Shown here in pieces: positions 16,419-29,289 of a stretch of DNA of 64,000 nucleotides (the first letter of the stretch is position 1; every line of letters starts with the position of its first letter). The DNA comes from Seriola aureovittata (taxonomy: Eukaryota > Chordata > Actinopteri > Carangiformes > Carangidae): positions 22,662,501-22,726,500 of the forward strand of contig NC_079382.1 in assembly GCF_021018895.1 (NCBI RefSeq), given 5' to 3'. A program made the position numbers and the translations under genes. Below the pieces are notes generated by a model that did no database searches, had not been told where the DNA came from, and saw nothing but the letters and a program-made list of their open reading frames with translations.

Positions 16419-16424
16419 AATAAA
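16419..16424 (+). terminator. pax1b: pax1 poly(A) signal candidate
   Basis: AATAAA 250 bp after the stop codon, the first canonical hexamer downstream of pax1. Confidence 0.5.
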
Positions 16425-16599
16425 GATTTAATAATGCAACAAAAAAATTTATCTCAGTGGGAAAAGATTTCCAGATGTGAGAGCAGAGAAGGACGACAGA
16501 TGTTCGTATAGAATTATAATGATAATAATAAAAAATATATTTTTATATGTGGATCTGTGTGTGTTCATGGCGTCTTACTGATCAATACTATTTAATACA

Positions 16600-16790
16600 A
16601 TCTGACGTAGTGTCTCCGCACTGAGAGGAGCAACAAGCGGTTCCTGGATCTGCATTGTGACTCGAAGGTTGCCGGTTCGATTCCCGGACCAACAGGATGA
16701 ATGTGTGTGAGGGCAGTGAAACAGCAGCTTCTGCCCCTCCCTCCTCTCCACAGATCAGGTGCACGTACCTGTGTGCAGCTGCTCAATGCA
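16600..16790. mobile_element. Degenerate tRNA-derived SINE
   Basis: Contains AAGGTTGCCGGTTCGATTCC, a perfect pol III B-box (GGTTCGATTCC), followed by CGGACCAACAGGATGAATGTG and a Pyr-rich CCCCTCCCTCCTC stretch, the layout of a common fish SINE. No intact tRNA cloverleaf; truncated copy. Confidence 0.7.
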
Positions 16791-16990
16791 AACGCATCAG
16801 ACTTCAGACTTCAGACTTCCCTGGATGAATAAAAACCCAATTAAAACAACATGTAATAGATTTTACAACAGAGTTTACAGTATTTAATATTTTAAATTCA
16901 GCATTAAAACAGACTGTATTTGAAATTATGTTTGAACCTATTCCGCTCTGCATCTGTAGGAAATACCGTCTTATTGGACAATGTGAAACT

Positions 16991-17004
16991 GTAACCACGG
17001 CAAC
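16991..17004. promoter_or_regulatory. RFX X-box match
   Basis: GTAACCACGGCAAC fits GTNRCC-N2-RGYAAC exactly. 0.8 kb downstream of the pax1 stop codon, just beyond the SINE remnant. Confidence 0.45.
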
Positions 17005-17038
17005 CATTTTTGAGATGACAAGATTCACACCTCTCGCA

Positions 17039-17076
17039 TATCTTTTAGCTTAGCATAGAGGCTAAGCTAAAAGATA
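17039..17076. repeat. Perfect 15-bp stem-loop
   Basis: Arms 17039-17053 (TATCTTTTAGCTTAG) and 17062-17076 are exact reverse complements, with an 8-nt loop. The TTAGCTTAGCATA core resembles a widespread fish repeat, so it is probably a repeat fragment that can fold. Confidence 0.85.
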
Positions 17077-18894
17077 GAGGAGAAACGGCCTGGAACCCCC
17101 CAAAATACCTCATCATGGATATTTAAATTTCTTATATTTACATGCAGACATCTAATTAAATTACAGTTACTAAACATTAATGTACAATATGTGAGAAATG
17201 ATCCCATCAGACATATTTTATATTATCAATAATCATCTCTTTTTACAGCATCTGCTTATAACAACAAACAAATGTTCATTAAATGTTGTATATGCTGCTT
17301 TCACCTGTGAAAAACAGACTGTGCTGTATATGAAAAGCAAATGCTCCCGTATGTGAATTTTTTATCATTTATGAAATTTGTGATAAACAGGTGAAATGTG
17401 TTTGACGTGATGAAGTCACTTGTGCTTTTTCATGCATCGCCACAGTAAAGAATCTGAAGAGTCTGGCTGCACACAGAGGAAGTTTGTGCTACAACAGAAG
17501 TTCATCAGAAAACCAACCAAAGCTGGAAAAGCGTCTCCGGTTTCAGGCTCATTAGCAGTTTTTCGTCTGAAGCTGAAGATTTAAAAAGGCAGAAGATGAG
17601 CCGTCAGCAAACAGCTCAAAGTAAACACAGGCCGTGCATTAAACCCTGGACCGTCTGAGTCCTGCTGAGACGCTGACTGACAGAGCAAACACCAGCTCAT
17701 TGTTCAACACTCTCTTCAGGAAGCGTTTGAGTCATTTAGGAAGTCAGTGAAGTCCTCGTCCTCTTTTCTATCATCTGACAAACATCCACCTGGAGGAAAA
17801 GCAGAAACACATTCCCCGTGTTCACTGCTGAGATCTGGGAAACAACCACACTGCTGAGTGTTTTATGATAGAGATAATCAGAACTACAAACATGAGATCT
17901 GAGTTCTAATCAAATGGAATTATTAATTAGTTTAACGAGGCTTCTCATAACATTTTCATTTCAATTAAATTCCTGTTCCTTTCCTGGTTGTTGGACTGTA
18001 ATGATCCAGCAGTGACTTAATGTCCGACCCAGTGATGGAAGTTTGTCTCTTCACCAGCCGTGTTTCGCTGCGTCTCATATTTTCCTGTTTGTTTGTAAAA
18101 AGAAAAAGTAAAAGAAAAACTCGCCACCAACAGAAATTCAAACTTAATCAACAGAAAGTTAAAAAAAAAAAAAGAATTCTATTTGATGATGTTTGAAAAA
18201 AGGAAAAACAACCTCCACCTACTGTGTCCTGTTTAATGTGGTAATGATATAAATGTTTTTACAGTTTATTCGTCTTTACTAATGAAAACACGAGCAAACA
18301 AAAGCTGTTTTACTGTGTGGTGGTCGTAATGATGATGAGCTGTAACACTCGACGTGTTCAGGTTATTGTTGCGTCATAATAATAATAACAATAACAATAA
18401 TAATAATACAATACTGCTTTACAGTAGAAAATGAAATAGTGCAGTAAAGTAGAAGGACAATGAAATTAGAAAATAGAAAGACAGTTGATCATAAAATATG
18501 TAAATGAAAATAAAAACTATATATAATATAATATAATGAATTGGTAAATTGGCATATATGAGATTATTTTGCTTTCCATTAAAGCTCATTGTTTCCATGC
18601 TGAACCTCCACCCTCAGTGAAAACAGATATCCAGTAACAAACTAACCGCACATTGTAATGAACACAAGAAAAAACAAACATCTTACTTGTGATAATGTCT
18701 GTTTCAGTTCGTGACAACATCGACTCCTGCACCTTTAATCACACAAAACGCCTTTCTTGTTGTTTGTGGGTGTCGGCTGCTGTTACACTGATGTTCTGCA
18801 ACATGACATTTAACCTCTCTGCCTGCTTGTTCTTCACACCCCCTGCTTTATCTCTGCCAGGTTAAACGTGTTGTAGTCTGTATTACCTCATCGC

Positions 18895-19015
18895 TCCCAC
18901 AGACCGACCAGGCGGCGCCGCCGAGAAGAAAGTCGACTGAGCGTGAAACCGCAGGGAGCTGCCAGAATCACAAAACCTGCGCTCTGAATCGGCCGTAATT
19001 ACAGCAGAGGTAGTT
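18895..19015. promoter_or_regulatory. Candidate conserved non-coding element
   Basis: Unique, GC-balanced, non-repetitive block in AT-rich surroundings. Contains GGCGGCGCCGCC and CGGCCGTAATTACAGCAGAGG (a homeobox-type TAATTA core). No open frame with family resemblance. Judged from composition only. Confidence 0.25.
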
Positions 19016-19639
19016 CATACACCCACAGTTATTTATTTATTATTTATATACCAACCTTCTTTAACTTTCATGTCAACATTTAAGACAATATTTGATCATG
19101 CAGCCTTGATGTAAATGCTCCCTTAAATAGAAATAAATTCATAAAAGTACATTAAACAGTGGTGAAGATTATCTGTTGTGGAGTGGTACATACAGTAAAT
19201 GTGCTGTTGACAACCATTATTCAAGTTTTTGTTCTAAGTATAAAACAAATAATATACAACTCACCCAAAGCAAGATCATCTCCTAAATCTAACCAAACAG
19301 TCCCACAACTTTAACCACAGGTTTATTATTGTTACCATGACGATGACGGTCTAGTACGCCTGTTGCTGGTAGGCCTACAGGCCTATGGGCTAAAGGTTAT
19401 GGACAGATGTACATGGTTATTTAGGTTGGAGGACATGCTGTGTGTGAACACCAGCAAGTTGTAATAAAATGTGCTCTTGTTCGTCCCATTCTGCCAATAT
19501 GGTGCAATCGCAGCGATGAAGTGAACCGACCAACCACAGTGAAGCTAATGGGACGTGAAGCTGGTATAACATTAGCAGGACTTAAGCAAATAACAATTCA
19601 ATATCTGTTGACAAGGCAAAAACTCAACTGGGGCAAGTC

Positions 19640-20160
19640 TAATTCAACCAACACATCACAAAGCTAACATCAGCGATCCAGGATGAGCTAATCAGGCTAA
19701 CATAAAGGTAACATTGTCAGGGCTAAACTACAGGCTGTCCAATATCAGCAGGGTTTTAAGTTCAAACATTATAACTTATTACCTTATAACATCACTAAAA
19801 CAGGTTGCACCTCACAAACACACCTTTGTGCCTGGAGATTAGTTGTTACCACTAAGGTTTTGTGCCAGGTTTTGTTTAGCTAACAGAACCAACTCACAAA
19901 GCTAACATTTGTGATCCAGCATTAGCTAACCAGGCTAACACAAAGGTAACATTGGCAGGACTAAACTACTGGTTGTGGAATATCAGCAGGTTTTTGATTT
20001 CAAACCTTATAAAATAAGTGTTTAAGTGGAGATTCACAAATAAATAAGTTAAAATATAAACTAACGCAAACTAGTTCTTGCCTGGAGATTTGTTGTTATC
20101 ACTAACTTTTGTTTAGCTAACGTAGCCAACTGACAAAGCTAACATTAGCTAATATACGAC
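19640..20160. repeat. Degenerate tandem repeat, period about 237 bp
   Basis: AAGCTAACAT-anchored units start at 19661, 19899 and 20136. Units 1 and 2 share CAGGCTAACA(T/C)AAAGGTAACATTG and AATATCAGCAGG segments; units 2 and 3 share CCTGGAGATT(A/T)GTTGTTA(C/T)CACTAA. About 2.5 copies. Confidence 0.8.
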
Positions 20161-21689
20161 CTGTTCAGAGTAAAAGAGATTTGGGCTACAGTTACGTCTC
20201 CGACCTGAAACTTGATACTTACTCTGACAAATACATCATGTTAAAATACATACATTTACAATCTTTAGCGCCCTGAAACTGTATTTGTAAGTTATTCTAG
20301 CTAGTAGCCTAATGCTTCCTGCATACATAATTGATGACTCTTAATTAAACGCTATCAGCGCTATTGATGTTCCCTAACAACCAGTTTACACAGTTACACA
20401 TTAATCTATACTTGCTAAGTCATTTTATAAGTTTTAATGATGCAACCTAACTCAGTAAATCACTCACTTAAAACTAGCTAGTTTGTACTAAGAACTTAAG
20501 AAGGACTTAATGTCTTAATGGCCTGGTAATATAATCAATTCAGTTCATTTTAAAGGAGCATACACTATTTATCTGTATGTTGTTAGTTAGTGTGACTTTG
20601 CCTGTTGGCTAACTCTGGTGCATTTACGGTTATGTTACTGTGTGCCCCGTTAAATACATCCAAAGAGTAAAATAATACATAACATTAAAAAGTCAGATTT
20701 AGATTGTTTGATTGTTTATGTGGTGTTATTATCACCGAGCCACTTAACATCAGCTAGCAAGACCGAAAACTAAGGTATAATGATATTAGTGTGATAAACC
20801 TGTGAAGGTAAACTTCAGGTGGACTATCACCTGGAGCGATGGAGTCGGAGTGAACCAGAGTGTGACTCATCGTCTGTGAGAGCTGATATTATCTCCTCAG
20901 ATATTAATTACTGTTGACTGTTGTATTGTTGACGACTCACTCACTCGGATTCGTGACTGAGCGCCGTTATGGTTTTGTGTGAATACCTGGCTGCAGTCTT
21001 TGCCAGTGTACCATAGCCAGACTCAGAGTGCGCCTCTGGCTAATTAATGCAAAACAACAACTTTGTGTTGCACCCCCCCATGTAAATTATGACGGCTTAA
21101 CTTGTCAGAGAATCTCTTTTTTTTCATCTCAGGTGATGGCAGCTTCCTCCTTCTCAGAACAGCTTTAACTTTAGTGTGAGATCTAGTTTTAAAACATGAT
21201 TTTACTTGATTTTCTTTCTGTTATTTTTGGTTCTGCATCCACGTGCACTGAAGCAAAGCCCATTGTTGGGTCCATTTCATACGATTGCTACGACTGGGTT
21301 ACATTAACCCTTACGAAAAAGCACGCGCCCCGAATGCTTCACATATGAAATGTGCCCTGAAAGGAAACTCAAACAACAGAGACTCTACATTGAGGGTTTT
21401 TGAGACTCTGCAGGTCTTTAAAAAGTTTCTTTATTTCCTTGATTACAGGAGGTAATCTGGACAGCATCTCTGCACAGGTGAAACTGATATCTCTGGTCAC
21501 CTGTGGAGAAGATGAACAACAACTGGACGTACCAACAAAGTCCCACAGCGTCACACTGCTCCTTTGATGCATCCATTGCTTTGAGTTTAGCAGCTTCTCT
21601 GTGACGGTTATTGCAGAAGACGCTTGTTACATGGACGTGTACCACGTTCAAAAACCATTAGATATCAGTTAGAGGATCTTTTTTATTGC

Positions 21690-22330
21690 ATTTTTGTTGT
21701 AGAGCCGCAGAGTGCAGATAACAGGACATTCCTTCCTCGGTCTTCGTGCTCATGCATAAAAAACAACACACGGTGGTGATCTGATTACAGCGGCGTACTT
21801 ACTCTGCACATCAAAGACGATTGTCTCGAAATCTCGAACGCATCTCGCTCTGTGTCGGATTAGAGATGGTTCCCACAGATCTGCTTCCGGCAGAAACCAC
21901 CCGCCGTGTTGTGTCCTCTGATAGCATCTCTAATGAATAGGACGCTGACAGACAGACGTAGCAGAGCTGGGAGGGGAGGACGCAGCGGGTTCATGCCGAA
22001 CAGGCAAAATGCAAATACCATCTTAACTATTTGACTCTCTTCCATGTTGCCACACACCCCGCTGCTTCTGTCACTGCCGCCACCCAGGTTTTTCCCGCCC
22101 AACACTTTCCACCTGGCAGCTCATCTCCGCATTGTTGTGAATGTTGTTGGTTGTTGCTGATGGCGGCCGGTGATGGCGCAGATCTCCCACCAGGCTGGCA
22201 GGTCTACCTGGTGTCAGGGAGCGATGTCAATCAAACATGACGGTTTTAAAATGCAAATAAGAAGCATTCACGCAGAAATGTTTGATCGGTGTGATGCGTA
22301 AACAAAGAAAAGACGCCACATCGCTCCTTC
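21690..22330. promoter_or_regulatory. Candidate conserved non-coding region downstream of pax1
   Basis: About 640 bp of unique, high-complexity sequence with two octamer motifs in AATGCAAATA context (near 22009 and 22251), GATGTCAATCAAACATGACGG, CACCTGGCAG and TTTGATCGG. No repeat or plausible long open frame. It looks like a distal enhancer, but this rests on appearance only. Confidence 0.3.
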
Positions 22331-24456
22331 TAGATATGTTGAGCGTATTTTCTCACAGTGTCTTTATCAGATTCTGTAAAATGATAAAACAAGATATTTT
22401 CTGCTCATATTTCTGTCAAAGCTAAACGAGTAATGTAAATATGGCTAAAGGTAACGTTAGCCGAGCTCCCGTGAGGCTTTGACTTCACCCAGCGCTGGGA
22501 AAACACTACGCAACAAGAACCTACGAAGAGACGTCTGGGTACAAAATAAACCGTGGAAATGTCTGTTTGCTTAAAACCTGCTTGTTGTATCGTGTTTGAA
22601 AACCCTTCATCAAACCAGTGGTCATCCAAAACATGAAAATATATCAATGAAAAACCCTCCGGCCTTAAAAACATTTTAGCATTTTCCCCGTCAACTTCAG
22701 TTAAAAGTAGAAGTAAAAATAAAACCTCATACTGCAAACACTTCACTTACTACTCATCGTTTTGTGAATTTTTATACCACAAAGGTTCAATATTCATAAA
22801 ACTTTCCCAGATGTCATCAAGCGAAGTTCAGTTCAGTTTAACAGAAGAGAAAGGTGTGTCTCCATCCACCAGTTTGTGCAGGAAAAATACAGAATAAAAG
22901 TTGTTAGGTTTGAGGCTGAAGTGGAAAAGTTGGGATATTGATAAAAACCAAATTCAACAAAGTGCAATAAAAAGTGACAAGTGAATAAATGAACTCAAAC
23001 TCAAACTGAAATGTAATATTTCCATCACGGTTTCCATCGTTTGAGGTTTGATGCTCTCGTTGCATCATCTCTCCTGCTTTCACTACATTCGGATGGAAAT
23101 TGAACTACTAATGCAAAAGTGCTCTTTTTATATTTTAAGACAATCTGCAGAAGCGTCTGATGGATGTTTACGACAGATCAGGTGATCATGTCCATGTTCG
23201 CCTTTTGTTTGGTCTTCCAGGTAGGACTGGTTAAACTGGGTGTTTGTCTGATTGTTCGAACCTCTTGTCGACAGCGTCCGACAGGAAACAAAGCGAAGAC
23301 ACCCAGAGGCCCGAGCTGTCGGCCGCTGGTCGTCTCTGCTTATCTGCACATCTCTTACCTGAGCTGTTGATCTGTTCGTGCTCCCCTCAGATCTACAGGG
23401 AGGATCTGGACTTAGACACATTAAGAAAAACTCTCACAATATTTGACTTTAGGATTAACACTGACAGGCTTTTAAAAGAGTTGAGGAGGGGGGAGGTGAG
23501 GATCTCAGGTTTCACAGTATTTTCCCTGGCACTTGAAGGCATCACTCTGCTGATGTATTACACTGTGACCTGTGGTCCTTGAATCCTTCATCATCTCTGT
23601 TTACAGAGCAGTTACATTTATTACTGTAAAGAAAATGAAATGTGAAAACAAACCCCAGACAGTTGGCAGTGCAGTGGTTTTGTCTTTTATCCCCTTTTGT
23701 CTCAACAAAAATAAAAGCTTAAAACCTCTTTCACCTGCACAGGTTTCCTCTTTAAAGGCCCAGTGAAGCGTGGCGAGCTGCCGCTGTGCTCTGCTTCTCC
23801 CCCGGCATGTTGCAGCTGGTCCGGGATCAAAAACACTGGAGGTAACCTGTTACTTTTACTCCTTCATTTGTAATGACTGTGATTCTATTTCATTTACATA
23901 TTTACGCATTAGTTCATTTTTTTGTACTTTTGAAGCATCACAAACATTTCAAAGTTCAGGTTTCCATTAAAAAAGTTTCATTAGCTGCTCAGTTTGACCA
24001 GGAAACATTATATTTATAATATTCAATAGCATTAGCTGCTAAGTTTGACTTCCAACAGTCTCATGTCGAGGGAAAATGAATTACTGACCCTTTGATGGGT
24101 TGTTTGGATGCTGTTATAATGATCTTTTATGATTAAATTGTAATTAATTGTGATTATTGATGAATAACGGAAATATTTTTTGTCATTGTTGACATTGCCA
24201 GCTCCTGCAGGAAGTGAAGCACTGTGAGAATAATAAAGAGGATTAAAGAGGTGCACCAAAGTGACCAACAGGAGAGAGGTGCAGGTCTCAGTTAATTACA
24301 GTGTGTCCACACTGCGTCCTGTGACCTGCTCCAATCAGGCACCAGGTGAACACACCTGTGGGCGAGATGAGATGACGGTACATGGAAGAATGAAAGTGCA
24401 GAGAAGCTGCTTGACATATTGAAATATTTAAATGTGAGTGGACAAAGCTTGTTTTT

Positions 24457-24458
<2 letters not shown>

Positions 24459-24490
<32 letters not shown>
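24459..24490. repeat. (GT)n microsatellite
   Basis: About 32 bp of GT. Confidence 0.95.
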
Positions 24491-24491
<1 letters not shown>

Positions 24492-25586
24492 TGAGCTAAT
24501 TAACATCTCTGTGCATGTCCAAGTGTTTCCTAATAGTCATAGTCTCAGTACAACTTAATACAGCTTCATCCTGATGGATGGGAGGGTGATGAAATGGACA
24601 AAATGTGTGTGAAACGTGTTGAAACTGAACTTCGTGTTGTTATTATCCCTCAGTGCCACATAAAAACGACTCTTACTGTTGATGTCCACCAACAGATTTA
24701 TCTTCCATGGAGCACAGACAGGAAAAACAAGGCAAATCTCCAGCTGCTGGACGCGAGGAAGGAGCCGAGCAGTTAATATGTGACTGTTTTTGGACACAAC
24801 TTTCAGCTTTATGATGAAAATATTGTCTCCACATTAATATTGTTGCCTTCAGTCCTGGTTCTGGGTGGAAGTCCAGTTAGAGTGACAGATCCACGGGTCT
24901 GACTGTTCACCGAAACACCGCAGAGATTTATAAAACGACAAGAAAGGATGAAGGTTCGTTATTGACCTTGGAGATTGAAGTTTGAAGTAGTGGAACTTTT
25001 ACAGGCGAGACGTGGCCTCGGCGCTGGAGCTGCTTGGCAGGAGACGCCGTTGTTTTCCATCAGTTTTCCCAAAATTGTGACTGAAATCACGTCTAGATCC
25101 TGAGATGACACCTGATCGTACTCCATCCCCTGAAGGCCAGGAGAGGTGGACGAAAGCTCCGGGAAGGAACCAGTAAGTGGACCTTGTTTTTTTGTTGTTG
25201 TTAAACTTTGAGGAATAAATACGTCGTTCATGTTGCAAAGAAATCTGCCAGGAATTTGTTCTTGCCTGTATCTGACTGGCCGAAGCTGCACTTTGCCAAA
25301 TGACATCATCGGCAAGACGCAGCTTTGAAACCAGTTCTCGCCAAAAAATGAAGGAACTGATCGTTTCTACTGGAGTTTTTCCAGGTTTGATACGAATCAG
25401 GTTCGTACGGCCTCCAGGAAATAACCTGGAGCTTTCACCTTCTCCTGCCTGATCACATGGTCCGTGTTCCCAAACTGACCCCCGGCCTTATTCATGAAAG
25501 CATCACAGCCTCACACAGAGCAACACACTCACCTGAGTCTGTACAGAGTTTAGCTCTGAACTGCACAGGTAGAGACAAGATTTCCC

Positions 25587-25600
25587 ACTACTACTACTAG

Positions 25601-25652
<52 letters not shown>

Positions 25653-25660
25653 GCTACTAA

Positions 25661-25700
<40 letters not shown>

Positions 25701-25708
25701 GCTACTAA

Positions 25709-25743
<35 letters not shown>

Positions 25744-25744
25744 G

Positions 25745-25788
<44 letters not shown>

Positions 25789-25789
25789 G

Positions 25790-25821
<32 letters not shown>

Positions 25822-25822
25822 G

Positions 25823-25860
<38 letters not shown>

Positions 25861-25861
25861 G

Positions 25862-25893
<32 letters not shown>

Positions 25894-25903
25894 GTACTAC
25901 TAG

Positions 25904-25935
<32 letters not shown>

Positions 25936-25945
25936 GTACTACTAG

Positions 25946-25977
<32 letters not shown>

Positions 25978-25978
25978 G

Positions 25979-26021
<43 letters not shown>

Positions 26022-26053
26022 GCTACTACTACTACTACTACTACTGCTACTAA

Positions 26054-26115
<62 letters not shown>

Positions 26116-26131
26116 GTACTACTGCTACTAA

Positions 26132-26169
<38 letters not shown>

Positions 26170-26272
26170 GTACTACTACTACTACTGCTACTAATACCAC
26201 TACTACTACTACTAGTACTACTGCTACTAATACCACTACTACTACTACTACTACTAGTACTACTGCTACTAA

Positions 26273-26313
<41 letters not shown>

Positions 26314-26404
26314 GTACTACTACTACTACTGCTACTAATACCACTACTACTACTACTAGTACTACTACTACTACTACTACTACTACTAGTACTACTACTA
26401 CTAA
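25587..26404. repeat. 820-bp (CTA)n trinucleotide array
   Basis: Long CTA/ACT array with regularly recurring CTAGTA switches and eight copies of CTGCTACTAATACCA interruptions, so units have been copied as blocks as well as single triplets. The long minus-strand open frame (poly-Val/Leu) is an artefact of the triplet period. Confidence 0.97.
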
Positions 26405-28758
26405 TAGTAAGATAAGAGTTTCCTTAAAGTCTGAGTTCAGATTCCCTTCAGTATTTAAGCTTTTCTCCTTCTCTTAGTCTTAAACTCGAGGAATCACTTA
26501 AAGTCAGTTTAGGTTTTGCACAGAAGATCTGACCAAAGTTCACCGATGTTACGATTAAGTTAAATAAAAAGACATATTGATTTCATAATCGATGAGCTTT
26601 CTGCAGCCTGCAGCTTTATATTGATATTAATCTTCATGTTGTGCAGAGACTCTAGAAGGAAACTTCCTGCACTGTTTGATGAACAGGTGATTTTTAAAGC
26701 AGAAAAGAAACAAAAACAGGATTTCATCACTTAAACTAAAGAGATTACGTAACTTAGAAAAAACCTGGTCTTTGCATCAACTTGAAGCCGTCCGTCGTCC
26801 GGCGGGTGGTTCAGTAGGTGGTCCACCTCTGTTGGCAGGGTTTCCCCTGCGTGACCTCTGCTGGTGCCCGTGACCCCGCTGTGACCTCCCAGGGGTCACC
26901 AGAGGAAGGAAACAGATGTCACAGTTCTTCTTTTTATGACTTTGTTCACGTACCGAGTCCCTCGGCTCCGGTTCAACCTCGTCTGTTTGTTTTCAGAAGC
27001 TTTTCTGTTTCCGAGCCGTCAGGACGTCAGCTGAGGAACGGCTCCGAGGACCAACGGCATCTTCACTGGGTCTAAGGACATTTGTCAAATCTCCTGACGT
27101 GAGAGCTCAATTAAAAATGTTGAAATTCTTGCATATAATTATTTGTTGTAACCCCTCGTTTTAGAAACGATGACGTCGTTTCTTCAGTGATGTGATTGGC
27201 CAATATTTGGGGTTTTGTTCTGAGCGCTGATGATCCTGCTCAGAGCTACAGGCCTCTCGCTGTCAGCAACTGGAATTAGATTTTCCCACCTGGGGCCTGA
27301 TGATTCACCGATGATGCAGGATGACATCAGCCCAATCAGTGACTTACCTGTTAGTCTGTGTGACGCCATGTTTACTCTTCTTGTTCTAAAGACGTTTGAC
27401 TTTGTCTTTCACTCATCAGGTTTGACGGCGGACACCAACAGACGAGGACGATTCAACAAGAGCGAAACAGGAAGAAGACTGAAGAACAGAGCAGCCGTAA
27501 CATCAACCTGTGACCTCGGTGTCATGAGGAGGATCTCAGAGAACTGTGCAGTTATTACAGTCAGTATCACAATATTGATCAGAGCTGAGACAGAAAATGA
27601 ATCACCATCAGTTCTGATAATTATTTAACAGTTTTACTGGTTAGAACCGGTTCTGTTTTCAGATTTGATGTTTTACTTCATCAGACATGAGAGGAAACTG
27701 AATGTCTTTTGGGTTTTGGATTGTTGGAGCTGAAGACGTCGTATTTTATAATATCACATGTACAAAATCACATATAAAATAACTAATACTCAAATATGAT
27801 TCAGCCAGTCAATAAGCAATAATATAGATTATCAGTTCTCCCTCAGGTAATCTCTACACTGAGAGAACCTCTGCTGCTTTTCCTCCGTATTGTCACCTTG
27901 ATCTAAAGTCTGGAAAAACAGTAAAAATTCCTCACCTGCAGCAAAGCAGCACAGCGGCTCTCATTAGCAGAAATAAACCAGATTCCCGTGAGACGGGCTC
28001 CGTACTGTACGTCGCTTATTTAACTCTGAGACTTTGTTCTCCACTAACATCACGTCTGCTGAGAGAAAACCGCCTTTCATTAACAATTAACAAGTGCAAA
28101 TGGTGCATGTTAAAGGATATAGTATATAAAGTAAAGTGTAGATGTAGTGAGCAGTGTCTTTATGGCCTTACAGGGTTTGATGGTCTGTGGTTGGACAAAA
28201 TAACTTGTGTAATTTATAAAATACAGTATTTCAATTATTAAATAGCTCCTCAAAAGCATCGCTGAATTTTTATCTGCCACATATTTAAGAAAATTAACTT
28301 TAAATGAACCAGTTTTATACAATAAATGAGTGAAGCAACAACCTTTAATATTATTTATGTTTAAACGCTCAAAAGTTTTGATTTCATTTTCTTTGAACAT
28401 AAAAGAAGTGTCACGCACCAGTGAGATGTTTGAGTCATTTTAAATCATCGGAGATTCAGACTTTTGGCGTTATGAAAGATAATTCTGGTAAAATTAGTCT
28501 TTTGATTTTTCCATTTGTTCTTTTATCTTCCTCTGTGTATTTGATGATTTCTGTACGTTACATCTTGGTAAATACAGTTTGAACCTGTTTATGAGCAGAG
28601 TCCGGGTGAAGCTGACTCCGCGGGCTCTGCAGGGCGGAGGGCGGCAGTAAAACAGAGACTGATCAGCTGCAGATGAGGACGGACGTCTCATCTCACTGGT
28701 TTTAAACACGGCGCCGTCCATCCCATAAATCAGCAGGTCGGTACCTGAACACTGGACC

Positions 28759-28801
28759 CGGGGGGGGGTGTGTGTGTGGGGGGGGGGGGGGGGGGGGGGG
28801 G
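28759..28801. repeat. G-rich/GT low-complexity tract
   Basis: GGGGGGG-TGTGTGTG-poly(G) run; likely G-quadruplex former and assembly-sensitive. Confidence 0.93.
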
Positions 28802-29289
28802 TGTACGCACTGTACCGTAGAGTCAAACCTGTCGCTGTGCAGTAAACCGACTTAAACCAACCTAATGCTGCGTTCAGGTGCCGTTGGACGAGCAACGATA
28901 TGAAGCTACAACCTGGAGAGAAACATTCACAGCTGATATCTTTCATCAGCTACACCAAGTCCTTCAAATTAAAAGACTACTTTTTCTTCCCTTCTTCCAA
29001 CATAAAAACTATTTTTTCAACTTCCGGCCGGGGGCCTTTGGGTGCGCTTGTTTTTGTTAGTTTGCAACCCTACATATACAATTATACCATGGGTCATTTA
29101 TAAATGTTAGAACTTATATCTTCATATATGCAGAGGACGTATATATGTGATAATAATATATCCCTTACAGGAGCATATTTATTATATCTGTGTATTGGCG
29201 GGATGAACTGAGGCCTGTGACGTGTTTATCTGCGCACACCAGCCTCTGATACCTGTGATTATGATCATAAATCACTTATTAAAAGCGTT

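Larger units (their letters stand above)
16170..25586. other. Intergenic DNA downstream of pax1
   Basis: No protein-coding exon recognised. Holds the pax1 3' UTR, a SINE, a stem-loop, a 237-bp tandem repeat and several unique conserved-looking blocks (listed separately). Small open frames here (for example 23244-23582 and 24959-25315) lack homology I recognise. Confidence 0.5.

Noticed and set aside
16660..16700. tRNA gene
   Set aside because: Only a B-box; no cloverleaf. Part of a SINE.
25550..26344. 264-codon poly-Val/Leu open frame
   Set aside because: Translation of the CTA array.
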